Counted from the stretch's first letter, positions 42,610 to 51,292 are shown. The stretch: DNA of 64,000 nucleotides from Jiangella sp. DSM 45060 (GCF_900105175.1 NZ_LT629771.1:6716622-6780621), one strand, 5' to 3'. Made by a program: numbers and translations. Notes: generated by a model not told the origin, from the sequence alone.

Positions 42610-43218
42610 ATGACCGAGACGACGATGCGCCCGCTGGGCCTGCGCGAGCGCAAGAAGCTCAAGGCGATGCGCCACATCCAGGACGTCGCGCTGGACCTGT
42701 TCGACCGCGACGGCTACGCGCACGTCACGATCGAACGCATCGCCGCCGTCGCCGAGGTGTCGCCGAGCTCGATCTACCGGTACTTCGGCACCAAAGAGAT
42801 GATCATCCTCTGGGACGAGTACGACCCGATCATGCTCAGCGCGTTCGACGACAAACTGGGCGCCAAGGACCCGATCACGGCGCTCCGCGAGGTGCTCACC
42901 GAGGTCGTCACCGCGGCGATGTTCGATCAGGACGAGCGGACCATCCGGCGTCGCATGACGTACATCATGGAAGAGCCCGCGGTCCGCGCCGGCATGAACC
43001 GGCAGGCCGACGAGATGGCGCTCGAGCTGCGCAACACCATGGCCCGGCACACCGGCCGCGACCCCGAAGGCCTCGAACTGCGCGTCGTCACCGCCGCGTT
43101 GATCTCCGCGTTCCTCGAGGCGATCGCCTACTGGCACGCCACCGGATTCCGCGATTCCCTGCACACCATCGTCAACGGCGCCCTCGACGTCATCTCCCGA
43201 GGCCTCCTCGTCGAATAG
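42610..43218 (+). CDS. TetR-family regulator
   Basis: 202 residues. HTH region KAMRHIQDVALDLFDRDGYAH, then TIERIAAVAEVSPSSIYRYFGTKEMII. The C-terminal part resembles MftR/TetR_C_17-type domains (VVTAALISAFLEAIAYWHATG). TACCAT ends 8 nt before the ATG and ACTGTCAGT lies nearby as a possible half-operator. The upstream gap holds GCCCTGCTTCCG-like direct repeats. No target is clear: neither neighbour is divergent. Confidence 0.82.
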   Translation: MTETTMRPLGLRERKKLKAMRHIQDVALDLFDRDGYAHVTIERIAAVAEVSPSSIYRYFGTKEMIILWDEYDPIMLSAFDDKLGAKDPITALREVLTEVVTAAMFDQDERTIRRRMTYIMEEPAVRAGMNRQADEMALELRNTMARHTGRDPEGLELRVVTAALISAFLEAIAYWHATGFRDSLHTIVNGALDVISRGLLVE

Positions 43219-43563
43219 CCCGTCCGACGCCGCCGCCTGCCGACCCGACCCGCTCGCCCTCCGCGCCCACCGCCCAGCCCACGCCACGACCCACCTCGCC
43301 GCCGTCCCGCCGCCTCGCCCCGTACCGCCGCGCTGCCGCTCCCCCGTACGGCCACGGTGCTGCCGCCTCGGCCCGTCCCGCGGCGGCGCCGTCCCCGCGA
43401 CCCCCGGGCTCGCGTCCCCCGTCGGAGCGCGGCCAGCCGCGGTGCCGCCGCCTCGCCTCGTCCCGCCTCGCCTCGTCCCGCCCCGGCGCCGTCCCCGCGA
43501 CCCCCGGGCTCGCGCGCTCGCGTCCCCCGGCCGGAGCGCGGCCGGCCGGCCGCGGTGCCCTCG
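43219..43563. repeat. Non-coding GC-rich repeat region between convergent genes
   Basis: This 345-bp gap holds no convincing gene. It contains two imperfect copies of a roughly 60-75-bp block (about 43384-43446 and 43485-43559), each including GTCCCCGCGACCCCCGGGCT, separated by CCTCGCCTCGTCCCG short repeats. The convergent layout (tetR ends at 43218, hydrolase stop at 43564) makes it a shared 3' region. It is probably slippage-prone filler. Confidence 0.6.
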
Positions 43564-44379
43564 TCAGCGGGCCAGCCGGGCCCGTTCGAGGAACGTCAGC
43601 ACGGCGGCGTTGAACGCGGCCGGCTGTTCCATCGCCAGCGTGTGCCCGGTCCCCGGGACGACGGCGCTGGCGGCGAACTGCGCCTCGGCCTCGATGCGTC
43701 CGGCGACCGTGTGGATGTCGGACGAGTCGAGGTCGCCGACCAGCACCAGCAGCGGCGTCGTCAGCTCGCTGAGCCGTTCGAGCGCGCCGAGCTCCCGCAG
43801 CGCCCCCGTCCCCGCCGCGTGCGCGTCGATGACGTCGCGGGCCATCTTCCGGCACCGTTCCCGCAGCTCCGCGTCCACCGCGTCGGGCGTCCGCTGCGGG
43901 CCGTCGACCCAGGCGCGGAGGAAGTACTCCACGTACCCGTCGACGTCGCGGGCCTGCGCGGCCTCGGCCTGCTGCTGCATGAGCGCGAGGATGGCCGGGT
44001 CGGTGAACTGCATGCCGCTCACGCCAGGGCTGGCCAGCACCATCATCTCGACGGTGCTCGGGTACGCCAGCGCGAAGTCGATCGCCGTCCGCGCCCCGTA
44101 CGACAGCCCGACCAGCGAGGCCCGGTTCACGTCCAGCCGTGCCAGCAGTTCGTGGAGGTCCTCGTACGCCGCGAAGTCGGACTTCGGCGTGGTCGACTGG
44201 CCGTGTCCGCGGGCGTCGTAGCGGATGACCCGGTAGCCGGCGCGGACGAACGGCCCGACCTGGCCGTCCCACATCCGGTGGTCGAGTGATCCGCTGTGCA
44301 GCAGGACCAGCGGGTGTCCTGCGCCCCGCTCGTCGAAGAACAGCTCGCCGTCGCGGACCGGGACTCGGCCACTGGTCAT
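43564..44379 (-). CDS. Alpha/beta hydrolase
   Basis: A 271-residue alpha/beta-hydrolase-fold protein. Oxyanion region LLHSGSLDHRMWDGQ, strand RYDARGHGQST, the nucleophile elbow GLSYGAR (Ser), Asp in LVGDLDSSDIH and the catalytic His in VPGTGHTLAMEQP are all present. It resembles 3-oxoadipate enol-lactonase or epoxide-hydrolase-like esterases; substrate unknown. The ATG at 44379 has GGGAG 9 nt upstream. It is divergent from the DUF2786 gene across about 200 bp in which no clear operator was seen. Confidence 0.88.
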   Translation of the reverse strand: MTSGRVPVRDGELFFDERGAGHPLVLLHSGSLDHRMWDGQVGPFVRAGYRVIRYDARGHGQSTTPKSDFAAYEDLHELLARLDVNRASLVGLSYGARTAIDFALAYPSTVEMMVLASPGVSGMQFTDPAILALMQQQAEAAQARDVDGYVEYFLRAWVDGPQRTPDAVDAELRERCRKMARDVIDAHAAGTGALRELGALERLSELTTPLLVLVGDLDSSDIHTVAGRIEAEAQFAASAVVPGTGHTLAMEQPAAFNAAVLTFLERARLAR

Positions 44380-44583
44380 TGCACGCATCTCCCGTTCGGT
44401 CGTCGGTGGCAAGGCGACCTGACGCAAGGTATGACACCACACGACGACCTCGGTAGCGTCGTCCATCTCGTGGGCACCTCGGCTGCGGCCGGGCTTGCAG
44501 GACAACTGTGTCGGACCGAGCGGCGATGATGGGCCGGAATGCTCGGTTCGGGTGATCTTTTTCGGATTGACGAGAGGTGGTCG

Positions 44584-46572
44584 GTGTTCTCGCACGACGG
44601 CGCCCGGCGGCGCCCGGTGACGGCCGACGCCCAGGCCGACTGGCTGCTCACCATCGCCGCCGACGGTCTGCGCCGCGGTCCCGACGCCGTGGCGGCCGGC
44701 GTCGAGGCGGTGTCGGCGGCCGCGCCCGCCCGCCTCGTCGACGTCGCTCTCGTCCAGGTTCTCCGTGCCCAGGTCGACCGGCTCTGGGCCTCCGGCTGGC
44801 TCCCCGTCGACCTCTACGAAGTCACCCGGCGGCAGGCCACGAGCCTCGTCCTGCCCGTCGTCGTCGACGCCATGGCCGACGCCGCCGCGCAGTATCCCGT
44901 CGCGACGACGCATCAGCGGTGGCTGACGCAGTTGGCCTCGGTCGGCGCCGAGTTGTCGTGGGACCCTGGCGTGCCGTACCCGGCCAGCTGGCCCGACCGT
45001 CACGGCAGCTCGCGGCCGGAGCTCGTCGCGGCGGCACTGGAGTGGGTCGGGCTGGCGCTTCGGCTGCCGGCGCTGCAGGTCATCCTCCCGCCGCCCGGCC
45101 GGGCCACCGCTGCCGCTCCCGCGGCCGGCCACTCGGCCCGCGACGGCGCCGCATCCTCGTCTGGCGGGCCGGGTGACTGGTCCGCCGGTGGTGGCGACGC
45201 GCCCTGTTCGGCCCGCGCTGACGGCGACACCGGTGGGCCGGGCTCCGGCAGCGCCGGCCGGTCGACCGGTGCGGCCAGCGGTGCCGCCGGACGAGGCGGT
45301 GGCGGCGCGGGCGTGGGCGGCCGGTCGGGTTCCGGACATGGCGGGTCGTCCGGTTCCGACGACGCGGGCAGCGGGTCGGGTTCCGGGCATGGCGACTCGT
45401 CCGGTCCCGGCGGCGCAGGCGATGCGGCCGGCGGCGGCCATGGCGGGTCGTCCGGTCCCGGCGGCGTGGGCGGTGGGTCGGGTTCCGGCCACGGCGGGTC
45501 GACTGGTCCCGGCGGCGCGGGCGTGGGCGGCCGGTCGGGTTCCGGACATGGCGGGTCGTCCGGTTCCGACGACGCGGGCAGCGGGTCGGGTTCCGGGCAT
45601 GGCGACTCGTCCGGTCCCGGCGGCGCAGGCGATGCGGCCGGCGGCGGCCATGGCGGGTCGTCCGGTCCCGGCGGCGTGGGCGGTGGGTCGGGTTCCGGCC
45701 ACGGCGGGTCGACTGGTCCCGGCGGCGCGGGCGTGGGCGGCCGGTCGGGTTCCGGACATGGCGGGTCGTCCGGTCCCGGCGGCGCGGGCAGCGGGTCGGG
45801 TTCCGGGCATGGCGACTCGACTGGTCCCGGCGGCGCAGGCGACCGAACGGCCAGGCGTCGGCGTCCATCGCCGGAGAAGGTGCTGGGCCGGGTGCGTGCT
45901 CTGCTGGCCAAGGCCGAGTCGACGCCGTATCCGGAGGAGGCCGAGGCGTTGTCGGCGAAGGCGCAGGAGCTGATGAGCCGGTACGCCATCGAGGAGGCGC
46001 TCGCCGACGCCGTCACGCCGGAGCGCCGCACGGCGGTCGCGTCGGCGCGCCGGATCTGGCTGGACGCGCCGTACCTCGGACCGAAGACGCTGCTCGTGGC
46101 GGAGGTCGGCTCGGCGAATCACTGCCGTACGGTCTCCAGCGAGAAGCTCGGCTTCGTCACCGTCCTCGGCACCGGCCTCGACCTCGACGTCGTGGAGGTG
46201 CTGTCGACGTCGCTGCTGGTCCAGGCCGCCCGCGCCATGCTGGCGACCGGCTCCCAGTACACCCACCTCGGCACGTCGCGCACCCGGTCGTTCCGGCACT
46301 CGTTCCTGCTGTCGTACGCGACGCGCATCGGCGAGCGGCTCCGCGACACCGCCGCCCAGACTGCCGCGGCCGCCAGCACCGACCTCGTCCCCGTCTTCGC
46401 CGACCGCACCCGCGCCGTGGACACGCTCTTCGAGTCGCTGTTCAGCACCGCTACCGTCCGCCGCTCGTTCTCAGCAGGCAACGCGGCCGGCTGGGGCGCC
46501 GGGCGCAGCGCCGCCGACCGCGCCGTGCTGACCACGGAGCGGCGTGCGGTGCGTCGTCGCGGGCAGACCTGA
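44584..46572 (+). CDS. DUF2786 protein with long Gly/Ser repeat linker
   Basis: 662 residues from GTG at 44584 (AGAGG 6 nt upstream; an ATG at 44539 would add 15 residues). The N-terminal 180 or so residues are helical and unrecognised (WLLTIAADGLRRGPDAVAAGVEAV). A 220-residue linker of GSGHGGSSGPGG-type repeats follows; its DNA has two identical 210-bp units and a shortened third. Then comes a DUF2786 domain (EKVLGRVRALLAKAESTPYP, EEAEALSAKAQELMSRYAIE) and a C-terminal region (LLVQAARAMLATGSQYTHLG). DUF2786 has no established function. The repeat makes length variation among strains likely. Confidence 0.8.
   Translation: MFSHDGARRRPVTADAQADWLLTIAADGLRRGPDAVAAGVEAVSAAAPARLVDVALVQVLRAQVDRLWASGWLPVDLYEVTRRQATSLVLPVVVDAMADAAAQYPVATTHQRWLTQLASVGAELSWDPGVPYPASWPDRHGSSRPELVAAALEWVGLALRLPALQVILPPPGRATAAAPAAGHSARDGAASSSGGPGDWSAGGGDAPCSARADGDTGGPGSGSAGRSTGAASGAAGRGGGGAGVGGRSGSGHGGSSGSDDAGSGSGSGHGDSSGPGGAGDAAGGGHGGSSGPGGVGGGSGSGHGGSTGPGGAGVGGRSGSGHGGSSGSDDAGSGSGSGHGDSSGPGGAGDAAGGGHGGSSGPGGVGGGSGSGHGGSTGPGGAGVGGRSGSGHGGSSGPGGAGSGSGSGHGDSTGPGGAGDRTARRRRPSPEKVLGRVRALLAKAESTPYPEEAEALSAKAQELMSRYAIEEALADAVTPERRTAVASARRIWLDAPYLGPKTLLVAEVGSANHCRTVSSEKLGFVTVLGTGLDLDVVEVLSTSLLVQAARAMLATGSQYTHLGTSRTRSFRHSFLLSYATRIGERLRDTAAQTAAAASTDLVPVFADRTRAVDTLFESLFSTATVRRSFSAGNAAGWGAGRSAADRAVLTTERRAVRRRGQT
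45311..45840. repeat. Tandem 210-bp repeat, two identical copies plus a shortened third
   Basis: 45311-45520 and 45521-45730 are identical over all 210 bases by direct comparison; 45731-45840 is a third copy with an internal deletion. Each unit encodes 70 residues rich in Gly, Ser and Asp in the DUF2786 gene, and itself consists of 30-36-bp subrepeats (GGTTCCGGACATGGCGGGTC-like). Perfect identity points to recent duplication or gene conversion. Confidence 0.95.
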
Positions 46573-46831
46573 GCTACCGGTCGCGGCCGTTCACGGCCCG
46601 CGCGCGAGCCCACAGGTGCCCCATCGGTCGGCGGCCGGCGCGGCAGTAAGGGGTCGGTGGCGACGGCGGCAAGGTGTCGCCGACAGCAGGAGGGGGCGGA
46701 GGCAGGGACGGCGGCAGGGGGTCGGCGGCGGGCGTCTGTTGGCCCACCCGCGTGCGGCCGCAGGCCGGGCCGTGGCTGACTCCTTGACCGTCGCCCACCC
46801 CGGGCCCGGGCGCGCCGCCTCGGTATAGGCA

Positions 46832-47686
46832 TCACCCCGCTTCCGCGGCGTCGGCGAGTTCGATGCGGGCGACGAGCCAGGTGCCGGCGCTGGCGCGGTA
46901 GCTGAGGCCGACGGCCAGGATCATGCCGGTGTCGTAGGTCAGCGTGCCCTGGGCATGGCCAGAGGCGGGAGCGCCCACGTCGACGCGGACGAGGGTGCCG
47001 GTGGGGATGGCCTCGATCGGCACGTCGCGATACTCGGCGGCCTGCTCAGGCGTGAGCCACGACGCCAGCGACGCGAACCACGCCTCATGTCCGACGCCGG
47101 TGCGGGTGAACGCGAGCCCGAAGCCACGCGCCACCTCGGACCAACCCGGCGGCGGTCCATCGTCGCTCGCCGCCGGCTTGTCGCCCGGGGGTGCGTCGCC
47201 GCCCAGTGGCGTGTCGCCGTCGGGTGCCGCGTCGTTCGTGTTTGGCGACGCGTCGCTGGGGTTCGCGGGTGCGTCGCCGTCATGCGGCGGCGCGTCATCG
47301 TCGTCGACCGGTGACGGCGATGCGTGGTCGTCGGGGACGTCGTCGGTGCCGCCCGGTCCGGCGACCAGGCTGGGAGTGTCGCCGTCGCCCAGCGAGCCGC
47401 CGATTCTGCTGCCGGTGCCGGGTGGCAGGATGGCTTCAGAGGACGGGCCGGAGGTGAGGATCGCGCCGATGATCACCACGCCCGCCACCGCGACCGCCGC
47501 CACCAGCAGCCAGAGCGTGCGCTCGAGCCGCCGCTGTCGCTGCGCCGGATCGCGGAACGAGGCCAGCGTGGTCCAGCCGCCGTCGTCCGGTGCGGTCGCC
47601 GGGTCGGGCGGCAAGACCCTCCGCGGCGGCCGCACCGGCGCACTGGGGCGAGGCGCGCCGATGTCAGGAGTGTCGGCCCCGGCCAT
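46832..47686 (-). CDS. Single-pass membrane protein with Asp/Pro-rich linker
   Basis: 284 residues. Cytoplasmic Pro-rich N-terminus, one membrane helix (LWLLVAAVAVAGVVIIGAI, about 58-77), a 100-residue acidic linker (DDVPDDHASPSPVDDDDAPP type), and an external domain of about 100 residues (GLAFTRTGVGHEAWFASLASWLTPEQAAEY, then TYDTGMILAVGLSYRASAGTWLV) that could be NTF2-like. I do not recognise a named family. Its promoter shares a 36-nt motif with that of the LysM-BTAD gene next to the Tad operon, which links it to that system. The 259-bp gap downstream to the DUF2786 stop shows no gene. Confidence 0.72.
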   Translation of the reverse strand: MAGADTPDIGAPRPSAPVRPPRRVLPPDPATAPDDGGWTTLASFRDPAQRQRRLERTLWLLVAAVAVAGVVIIGAILTSGPSSEAILPPGTGSRIGGSLGDGDTPSLVAGPGGTDDVPDDHASPSPVDDDDAPPHDGDAPANPSDASPNTNDAAPDGDTPLGGDAPPGDKPAASDDGPPPGWSEVARGFGLAFTRTGVGHEAWFASLASWLTPEQAAEYRDVPIEAIPTGTLVRVDVGAPASGHAQGTLTYDTGMILAVGLSYRASAGTWLVARIELADAAEAG

Positions 47687-47720
47687 GTCCGCTCACCCCA
47701 ATCTGTCGACGCGCCTCACC

Positions 47721-47756
47721 TTCTATGGGTGCTTTCGTGAGGCCGAATGTGACAGC
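47721..47756 (-). promoter_or_regulatory. Shared promoter motif, copy 1
   Basis: On the minus strand GCTGTCACATTCG - 12 nt - CACCCATAGAA, ending 34 nt before the ATG at 47686. The same two blocks with the same spacing occur at 57531-57566 before the LysM-BTAD gene. The two-block layout with a fixed gap fits a -35/-10 pair of an alternative sigma factor. Confidence 0.65.
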
Positions 47757-47797
47757 GGTGGTGAAATTTCAGTGATCGATTTTCGGCGGACGCGGTG

Positions 47798-48508
47798 TCA
47801 GTCCAGGCCAACGGCGTCGGCGAGCGCGTCCATCTCCTGGGCGAGGACGGTGGCCGGCCGCAGGCCCATGCCGTTGAACAGGCCGACGGCCTCGATGCTG
47901 ACGACGCCGTGCAGCCGCACCCACGCCGTCACCACGCCCGCGAGCGCGACGTCCGGTGCTGCCGTCGAGGTCGGGCCGAGGCCGTCGCGGACCCAGTCGG
48001 CTACAGCGGGCACGTCGGCGATCCACGCCGCCAGCTCGGCGCGCAACGCGTCGGCTCGCGGCCACGAGTCGCCGGCGGCCAGGATCTCCAGCAGCGGAGC
48101 GAGCACCGCCCGCGCCTTGTCGACGGTGTCGGACGGCGCCTCGTAGCGCGGCACGGGGGTGCCGGCCAGCAGCAGATAGCGGTGTGGCTGCGCGACCGCC
48201 CAGTCGCGGTAGGCGCGCGCGACGGCGTGCAGTCGGGCCCGGGCGGGCGACCCGGCCGACGTCGACGCTGCGGCGCCGAGCGCGTCGGCGAGTGAGGCGT
48301 AGCTGTCGGTGATCAGCTCGGTCAGCAGGTCGTCGCGCCCGGCGAAGTACTTGTAGAGCGCTGGTCCGGAGACGCCGATCTCCTTGGCCACCCCGGTCAG
48401 CGTCAGCGCGGCGGCGCCGTCGCGGGCGATCTGCCCGAGCGCGACCTGCTTGATCTCGTCGCGGACCTGCTCGCGGTAGCGCTTACGGCGCTCGACGACC
48501 TCGACCAC
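47798..48508 (-). CDS. TetR-family regulator divergent from an epimerase-like gene
   Basis: 236 residues. HTH: RDEIKQVALGQIARDGAAA, then LTLTGVAKEIGVSGPALYKYFAGRDDLLTEL; C-terminal WHG-type domain (ARAYRDWAVAQPHRYLLLAGTP). GTG at 48508 has AGGAGG 4 nt upstream. It is divergent from the NAD-dependent epimerase gene, with at least two GTTA...TAAC elements between them, so it most likely represses that gene. Confidence 0.87.
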   Translation of the reverse strand: MVEVVERRKRYREQVRDEIKQVALGQIARDGAAALTLTGVAKEIGVSGPALYKYFAGRDDLLTELITDSYASLADALGAAASTSAGSPARARLHAVARAYRDWAVAQPHRYLLLAGTPVPRYEAPSDTVDKARAVLAPLLEILAAGDSWPRADALRAELAAWIADVPAVADWVRDGLGPTSTAAPDVALAGVVTAWVRLHGVVSIEAVGLFNGMGLRPATVLAQEMDALADAVGLD

Positions 48509-48544
48509 GTGTCCTCCTCGCTGTTGATAGACATCCTAACCTGA

Positions 48545-48579
48545 GTTACAGTCTCTAACTATCGGTTACAGAGTCTAAC
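48545..48579. promoter_or_regulatory. Paired TetR binding sites
   Basis: GTTACAGTCTCTAAC (48545-48559) and GTTACAGAGTCTAAC (48565-48579) are two similar, imperfectly palindromic 15-mers with GTTA/TAAC ends, 20 bp apart (two helical turns). They lie in the divergent tetR/epimerase promoter region. A related CTAACCTGAGTTA lies just to the left. Confidence 0.6.
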
Positions 48580-48591
48580 CAAGGAGAAGTC

Positions 48592-49536
48592 ATGACAGCG
48601 GAACTGCACGTCGTGCTGGGCACCGGCCCGGCCGGGACGACGCTCGCCGAGGATCTGCTGCGCCGCGGCCGTACCGTCCGGACCGTCGATCGCCGTGGCA
48701 CCACTCGTCTGGACGGGGTCCAGCCGCACGCCGCCGACGTCCGCGATCCCCGGGCCGCCGCATCGGCCGTCGCCGGAGCCGCCGTCGTCTACCACTGCGT
48801 GAACGTGCCGTACGAGCAGCAGGTCGAGGTGATGCCGCGCATCCAGGAGTCGGTCCTGGTCGCGGCCGAAGCGGCCGGCGCGCGGCTCGTCGTCACCGAC
48901 ACGCTGTATCCGTACGGTCCGACCGGCGGCGAGGCGATGACGGAGGAGACGCCGTGGCGGGCGGTCGCGGTGAAGGGCCGGATGCGCGCCGACCTCGACG
49001 GTCGCTACCTCGACGCGCATCAGAGCGGGCGGGTCCGGGTGACGCTCGGCCGGGCCGCCGACTTCTTCGGCCCGCGGGTGTTCAACTCCAGCCTGGGCGC
49101 GGCGGTCTTCCCGGCCGCGTTGACCGGCGAGACCGCGCTGGCCATGGGCGACATCGACCTGCCGCACAGCTACAGCTACATCCGCGACGTCGCGGCCGGG
49201 CTGGCGCTGCTCGGCGAGCGGCCCGACGCGGCCGGCCGGGTCTGGCACCTGCCGACGGCTCCGGCGGTGTCGACGCGACGGGTGCACGAGCTGATCGCCG
49301 AGCTCACCGGCCGGCCGCTCTCTGTCGACGTCCTGAGCGAGCCCGGGCCATGGGGTCCGTTCGACGACGTGTTCATGGCCGAGTACGCCGAGTTGTTCTA
49401 TCAGTACCTCGAGCCGCAGGTCATGGACTCGTCGGCCTTCGAGCGGACGTTCGGGGTGCGGCCGACGCCGCTCGCCGACGCTCTGGCCGAGACCGTCGCC
49501 TGGTACAGGACGACCCTGCGCGCGCCCGCCGGCTGA
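48592..49536 (+). CDS. NAD(P)-dependent epimerase/dehydratase-family protein
   Basis: A 314-residue extended SDR-like protein. The dinucleotide motif is VVLGTGPAGTTLAEDLLRRG (a GxGxxG variant), followed by VVYHCVNVPYEQ, VVTDTLYPYGPTG and a later HSYSYIRDVAAGLALLGE, typical of sugar-nucleotide epimerase relatives. The usual YxxxK is not evident; the Lys in WRAVAVKGRMRADL may be its remnant, so enzymatic activity is uncertain. AAGGAG lies 5 nt before the ATG. It is probably controlled by the divergent TetR. Confidence 0.82.
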   Translation: MTAELHVVLGTGPAGTTLAEDLLRRGRTVRTVDRRGTTRLDGVQPHAADVRDPRAAASAVAGAAVVYHCVNVPYEQQVEVMPRIQESVLVAAEAAGARLVVTDTLYPYGPTGGEAMTEETPWRAVAVKGRMRADLDGRYLDAHQSGRVRVTLGRAADFFGPRVFNSSLGAAVFPAALTGETALAMGDIDLPHSYSYIRDVAAGLALLGERPDAAGRVWHLPTAPAVSTRRVHELIAELTGRPLSVDVLSEPGPWGPFDDVFMAEYAELFYQYLEPQVMDSSAFERTFGVRPTPLADALAETVAWYRTTLRAPAG

Positions 49537-49577
49537 CGCCGTCGACGCTGTCGGACCCGGGCGGCAGAATCGGACCC

Positions 49578-49940
49578 ATGGTGACGATCGACGACGTGCG
49601 GCGGCACGCGCTGTCGCTGCCCCGCACCACCGAGGGGCTGGTCCGCGACAGCGTGAAGTTCCGCATCAGGAGCATCGTGTACGCGGCGATCTCGCCCGAC
49701 GAGACGATCATGGGCTTCGGCTATCCCAGGGACGAGCGGGACGATCTGGTCGCGTCCGATCCGTCGAAGTTCCTCCCTCCGTTGAAGTCGGACGAGCGGT
49801 TTCAATGGGTGCGTGTGCGGCTGGCCGCCATCGACGAGGACGAGATACGCGAGCTGGTCACCGACGCCTGGCGCATGTGCGTCCCGAAGAAGGTCGCCGC
49901 CGCCTACGACGAGTTCGGCACCGAGACCCCGCCGGTCTGA
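49578..49940 (+). CDS. MmcQ/YjbR-family protein
   Basis: 120 residues of the YjbR (DUF419) fold: TIDDVRRHALSLPRTTEGLVRDSVKFRIRSIVY at the start and RELVTDAWRMCVPKKVAAAYDEF at the end. These are small proteins with a cyclophilin-like fold and possible DNA-binding role, not well understood. CAGAAT ends 7 nt before the ATG without a ribosome site, in line with a leaderless transcript. Its 3' end overlaps the last Tad gene by 37 bp tail-to-tail. Confidence 0.8.
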   Translation: MVTIDDVRRHALSLPRTTEGLVRDSVKFRIRSIVYAAISPDETIMGFGYPRDERDDLVASDPSKFLPPLKSDERFQWVRVRLAAIDEDEIRELVTDAWRMCVPKKVAAAYDEFGTETPPV

Positions 49941-50338
49941 TCCAGTCCGGTGACGATCTCGACGCTGGCCTCGCCGGTCGCCTCCAGCGTCGTGATGCCG
50001 ACCAGCGGCAGGATGGCCGCCGGTTCGGTCGCGTCTGTGCGCACCACGATCGTGCTGCCGTCGAGCGTGACGGTGCCGCTGATGCCCGCGGCCGCGAGGT
50101 GCTCCCGGGCCGCGGCGACCGCCCGCGCACGGTCAAGACCGGGCGAACCGAACAGCGTCGAACCGTCGATCTCCTGGCCGGCCGCCCTGGCCGCCTCGGC
50201 GGCGACGGCATCGGCCCGCTGCTGGGCGGTCAGCTGGCGTCGCCCGTCGTAGACGAGTCCGGCGACCGCGAGCAGCGCGATGGTCACGACGGCGAAGACC
50301 AGCGTGAAGCTGCCGGTCTGGTTGTCAAGGCGGCGCAC
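49904..50338 (-). CDS. TadG/TadE-like secreted pilus-associated protein
   Basis: 144 residues from GTG at 50338 with GAGAGG upstream. A single N-terminal helix (FTLVFAVVTIALLAVAGLVYDG) is preceded by TGS, the short cytoplasmic leader seen in actinobacterial Tad minor components. The rest (ADAVAAEAARAAGQEIDGSTLF; GISGTVTLDGSTIVVRT) is typical of the TadE/TadG group. It lacks the Glu at position +5 that TadE-type prepilins have (FTLVF in place of TTLE). It is last of the nine-gene operon, 4 nt after the tadE-like gene. Confidence 0.78.
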   Translation of the reverse strand: MRRLDNQTGSFTLVFAVVTIALLAVAGLVYDGRRQLTAQQRADAVAAEAARAAGQEIDGSTLFGSPGLDRARAVAAAREHLAAAGISGTVTLDGSTIVVRTDATEPAAILPLVGITTLEATGEASVEIVTGLDQTGGVSVPNSS

Positions 50339-50342
50339 GGGC

Positions 50343-50912
50343 TCACCTCTCTCGGTAGGTGTCGACGGGGCTGACGGCGGTCGCCGTGAGCGTGATGGCG
50401 GGGACGTGCAGCGGTAGATCCGCGACCCGCAGCGGGCAACGGACGGTGACGGTGACGCGGCCGCGCCGGCCGGGCGGCGCGCGCAAGCCGGCCACGTCGA
50501 CGTCGATCTCGGTGTGCAGGCACGTGAGCCCCTGATCGGCGAGTGCCGCGCGCGCGACCTCGGTGGCGGCGTCGAGCCCGGCCGAAGTAGTGCGCTGCAG
50601 CGAAGCCGCGCGGGCCGCCTCGGCGGCGGCCTGGTCGACGACGCCGTCGGCGATCGCATACCGGCCCGCCAACGCGATCAGGGCGATGAGGAGCAGCAGG
50701 CCGGGCGCGAGGATGGCCAGTTCGAGCGTGGCCGAGCCGCGGTCGGGTCGGCCTGCTTGGCTGAGCCGCGGCCAGCGGGGCGCGCGGTCGTTGGGTCGGC
50801 CCGCACGGCTGCGCCTCGGCCAGTGGGGCGGGCGGCGCCCAGGCTGACCTGCGGGGCTGCGTCCGGGCCCAGGTCCGGGCCGGCGGTGCGCGCCGTGGCT
50901 GGGTGGGATCAT
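50343..50912 (-). CDS. TadE-like pseudopilin with Arg/Pro-rich N-terminal extension
   Basis: 189 residues from ATG at 50912, which overlaps the previous stop as ATGA. The TadE signature GSATLELAILAPGLLLLIALIALAGRYAIADGVVDQAAAEAARAAS begins only at about residue 60. The preceding 60 residues are Arg/Pro/Gly-rich and include two imperfect copies of PRWPRLSQAGRP. TadE proteins usually have under 15 residues here, so this is an extension by repeat growth or the real start is a non-standard codon further in. The protein would be a minor pilin processed by the prepilin peptidase. Confidence 0.75.
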   Translation of the reverse strand: MIPPSHGAHRRPGPGPGRSPAGQPGRRPPHWPRRSRAGRPNDRAPRWPRLSQAGRPDRGSATLELAILAPGLLLLIALIALAGRYAIADGVVDQAAAEAARAASLQRTTSAGLDAATEVARAALADQGLTCLHTEIDVDVAGLRAPPGRRGRVTVTVRCPLRVADLPLHVPAITLTATAVSPVDTYRER

Positions 50913-51292
50913 GGGGCGCTCCAACGGCGGATGGGTGCGGTGGCCGACTGGCTGACGTCGACGCGCCAGCCGGGGATGAGGGTGGTCGAGGAGCCGGTGA
51001 CCGTGACGGTCACGGTGTCGGCGTCGGTGGTCTCGCGGATGTCGCCGACCCGCATGACGGAGCCGTCGGTGGTCGCGGCGAGGAAGGCCGCTGCCCGCGC
51101 CGCACCGCCGCTGCCGTCGTGCAGGCTGGCCACCCGGACGCCTTCGCGCGCCGCCGACAGCGCGACGTTGCGGGCATGGAACCAGAGGCCGGCATGCACG
51201 ATGCCGAAGATCAGCAGGAACACCGCCGGCCAGAGGACGACCGTCTCGAGTGTGGTCGAGCCGCGTTCGGAGGGACGGGTCATGGCGATCAC
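50909..51292 (-). CDS. TadE-like pseudopilin
   Basis: 127 residues. A short positively charged leader (VIAMTRPSERG) is followed by STTLETVVLWPAVFLLIFGIVHAGLWFHARNVALSAAREGVRVAS, the classical TadE helix with Glu at +5. The mature part is beta-rich (DTVTVTVTGSSTTLIPGWRVDVSQSATAPI). The GTG overlaps the tadC stop (GTGA) and its own stop overlaps the next start (ATGA). Minor component of the Tad pilus or secretion machine. Confidence 0.85.
   Translation of the reverse strand: MIAMTRPSERGSTTLETVVLWPAVFLLIFGIVHAGLWFHARNVALSAAREGVRVASLHDGSGGAARAAAFLAATTDGSVMRVGDIRETTDADTVTVTVTGSSTTLIPGWRVDVSQSATAPIRRWSAP

Noticed and set aside
45311-45840. CRISPR-like or satellite array
   Set aside because: Units are contiguous, in frame and have no spacers; it is a coding tandem repeat.
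45000-46031. Proline-rich minus-strand frame through the 210-bp repeats
   Set aside because: Antisense to the DUF2786 linker; open only because of base composition and repeat structure.
43564-46299. An open frame of 911 codons that would fuse the alpha/beta hydrolase to a minus-strand reading of the DUF2786 repeats
   Set aside because: Hydrolase similarity starts at the ATG at 44379 with a ribosome site; the extension is the antisense of a repeat.
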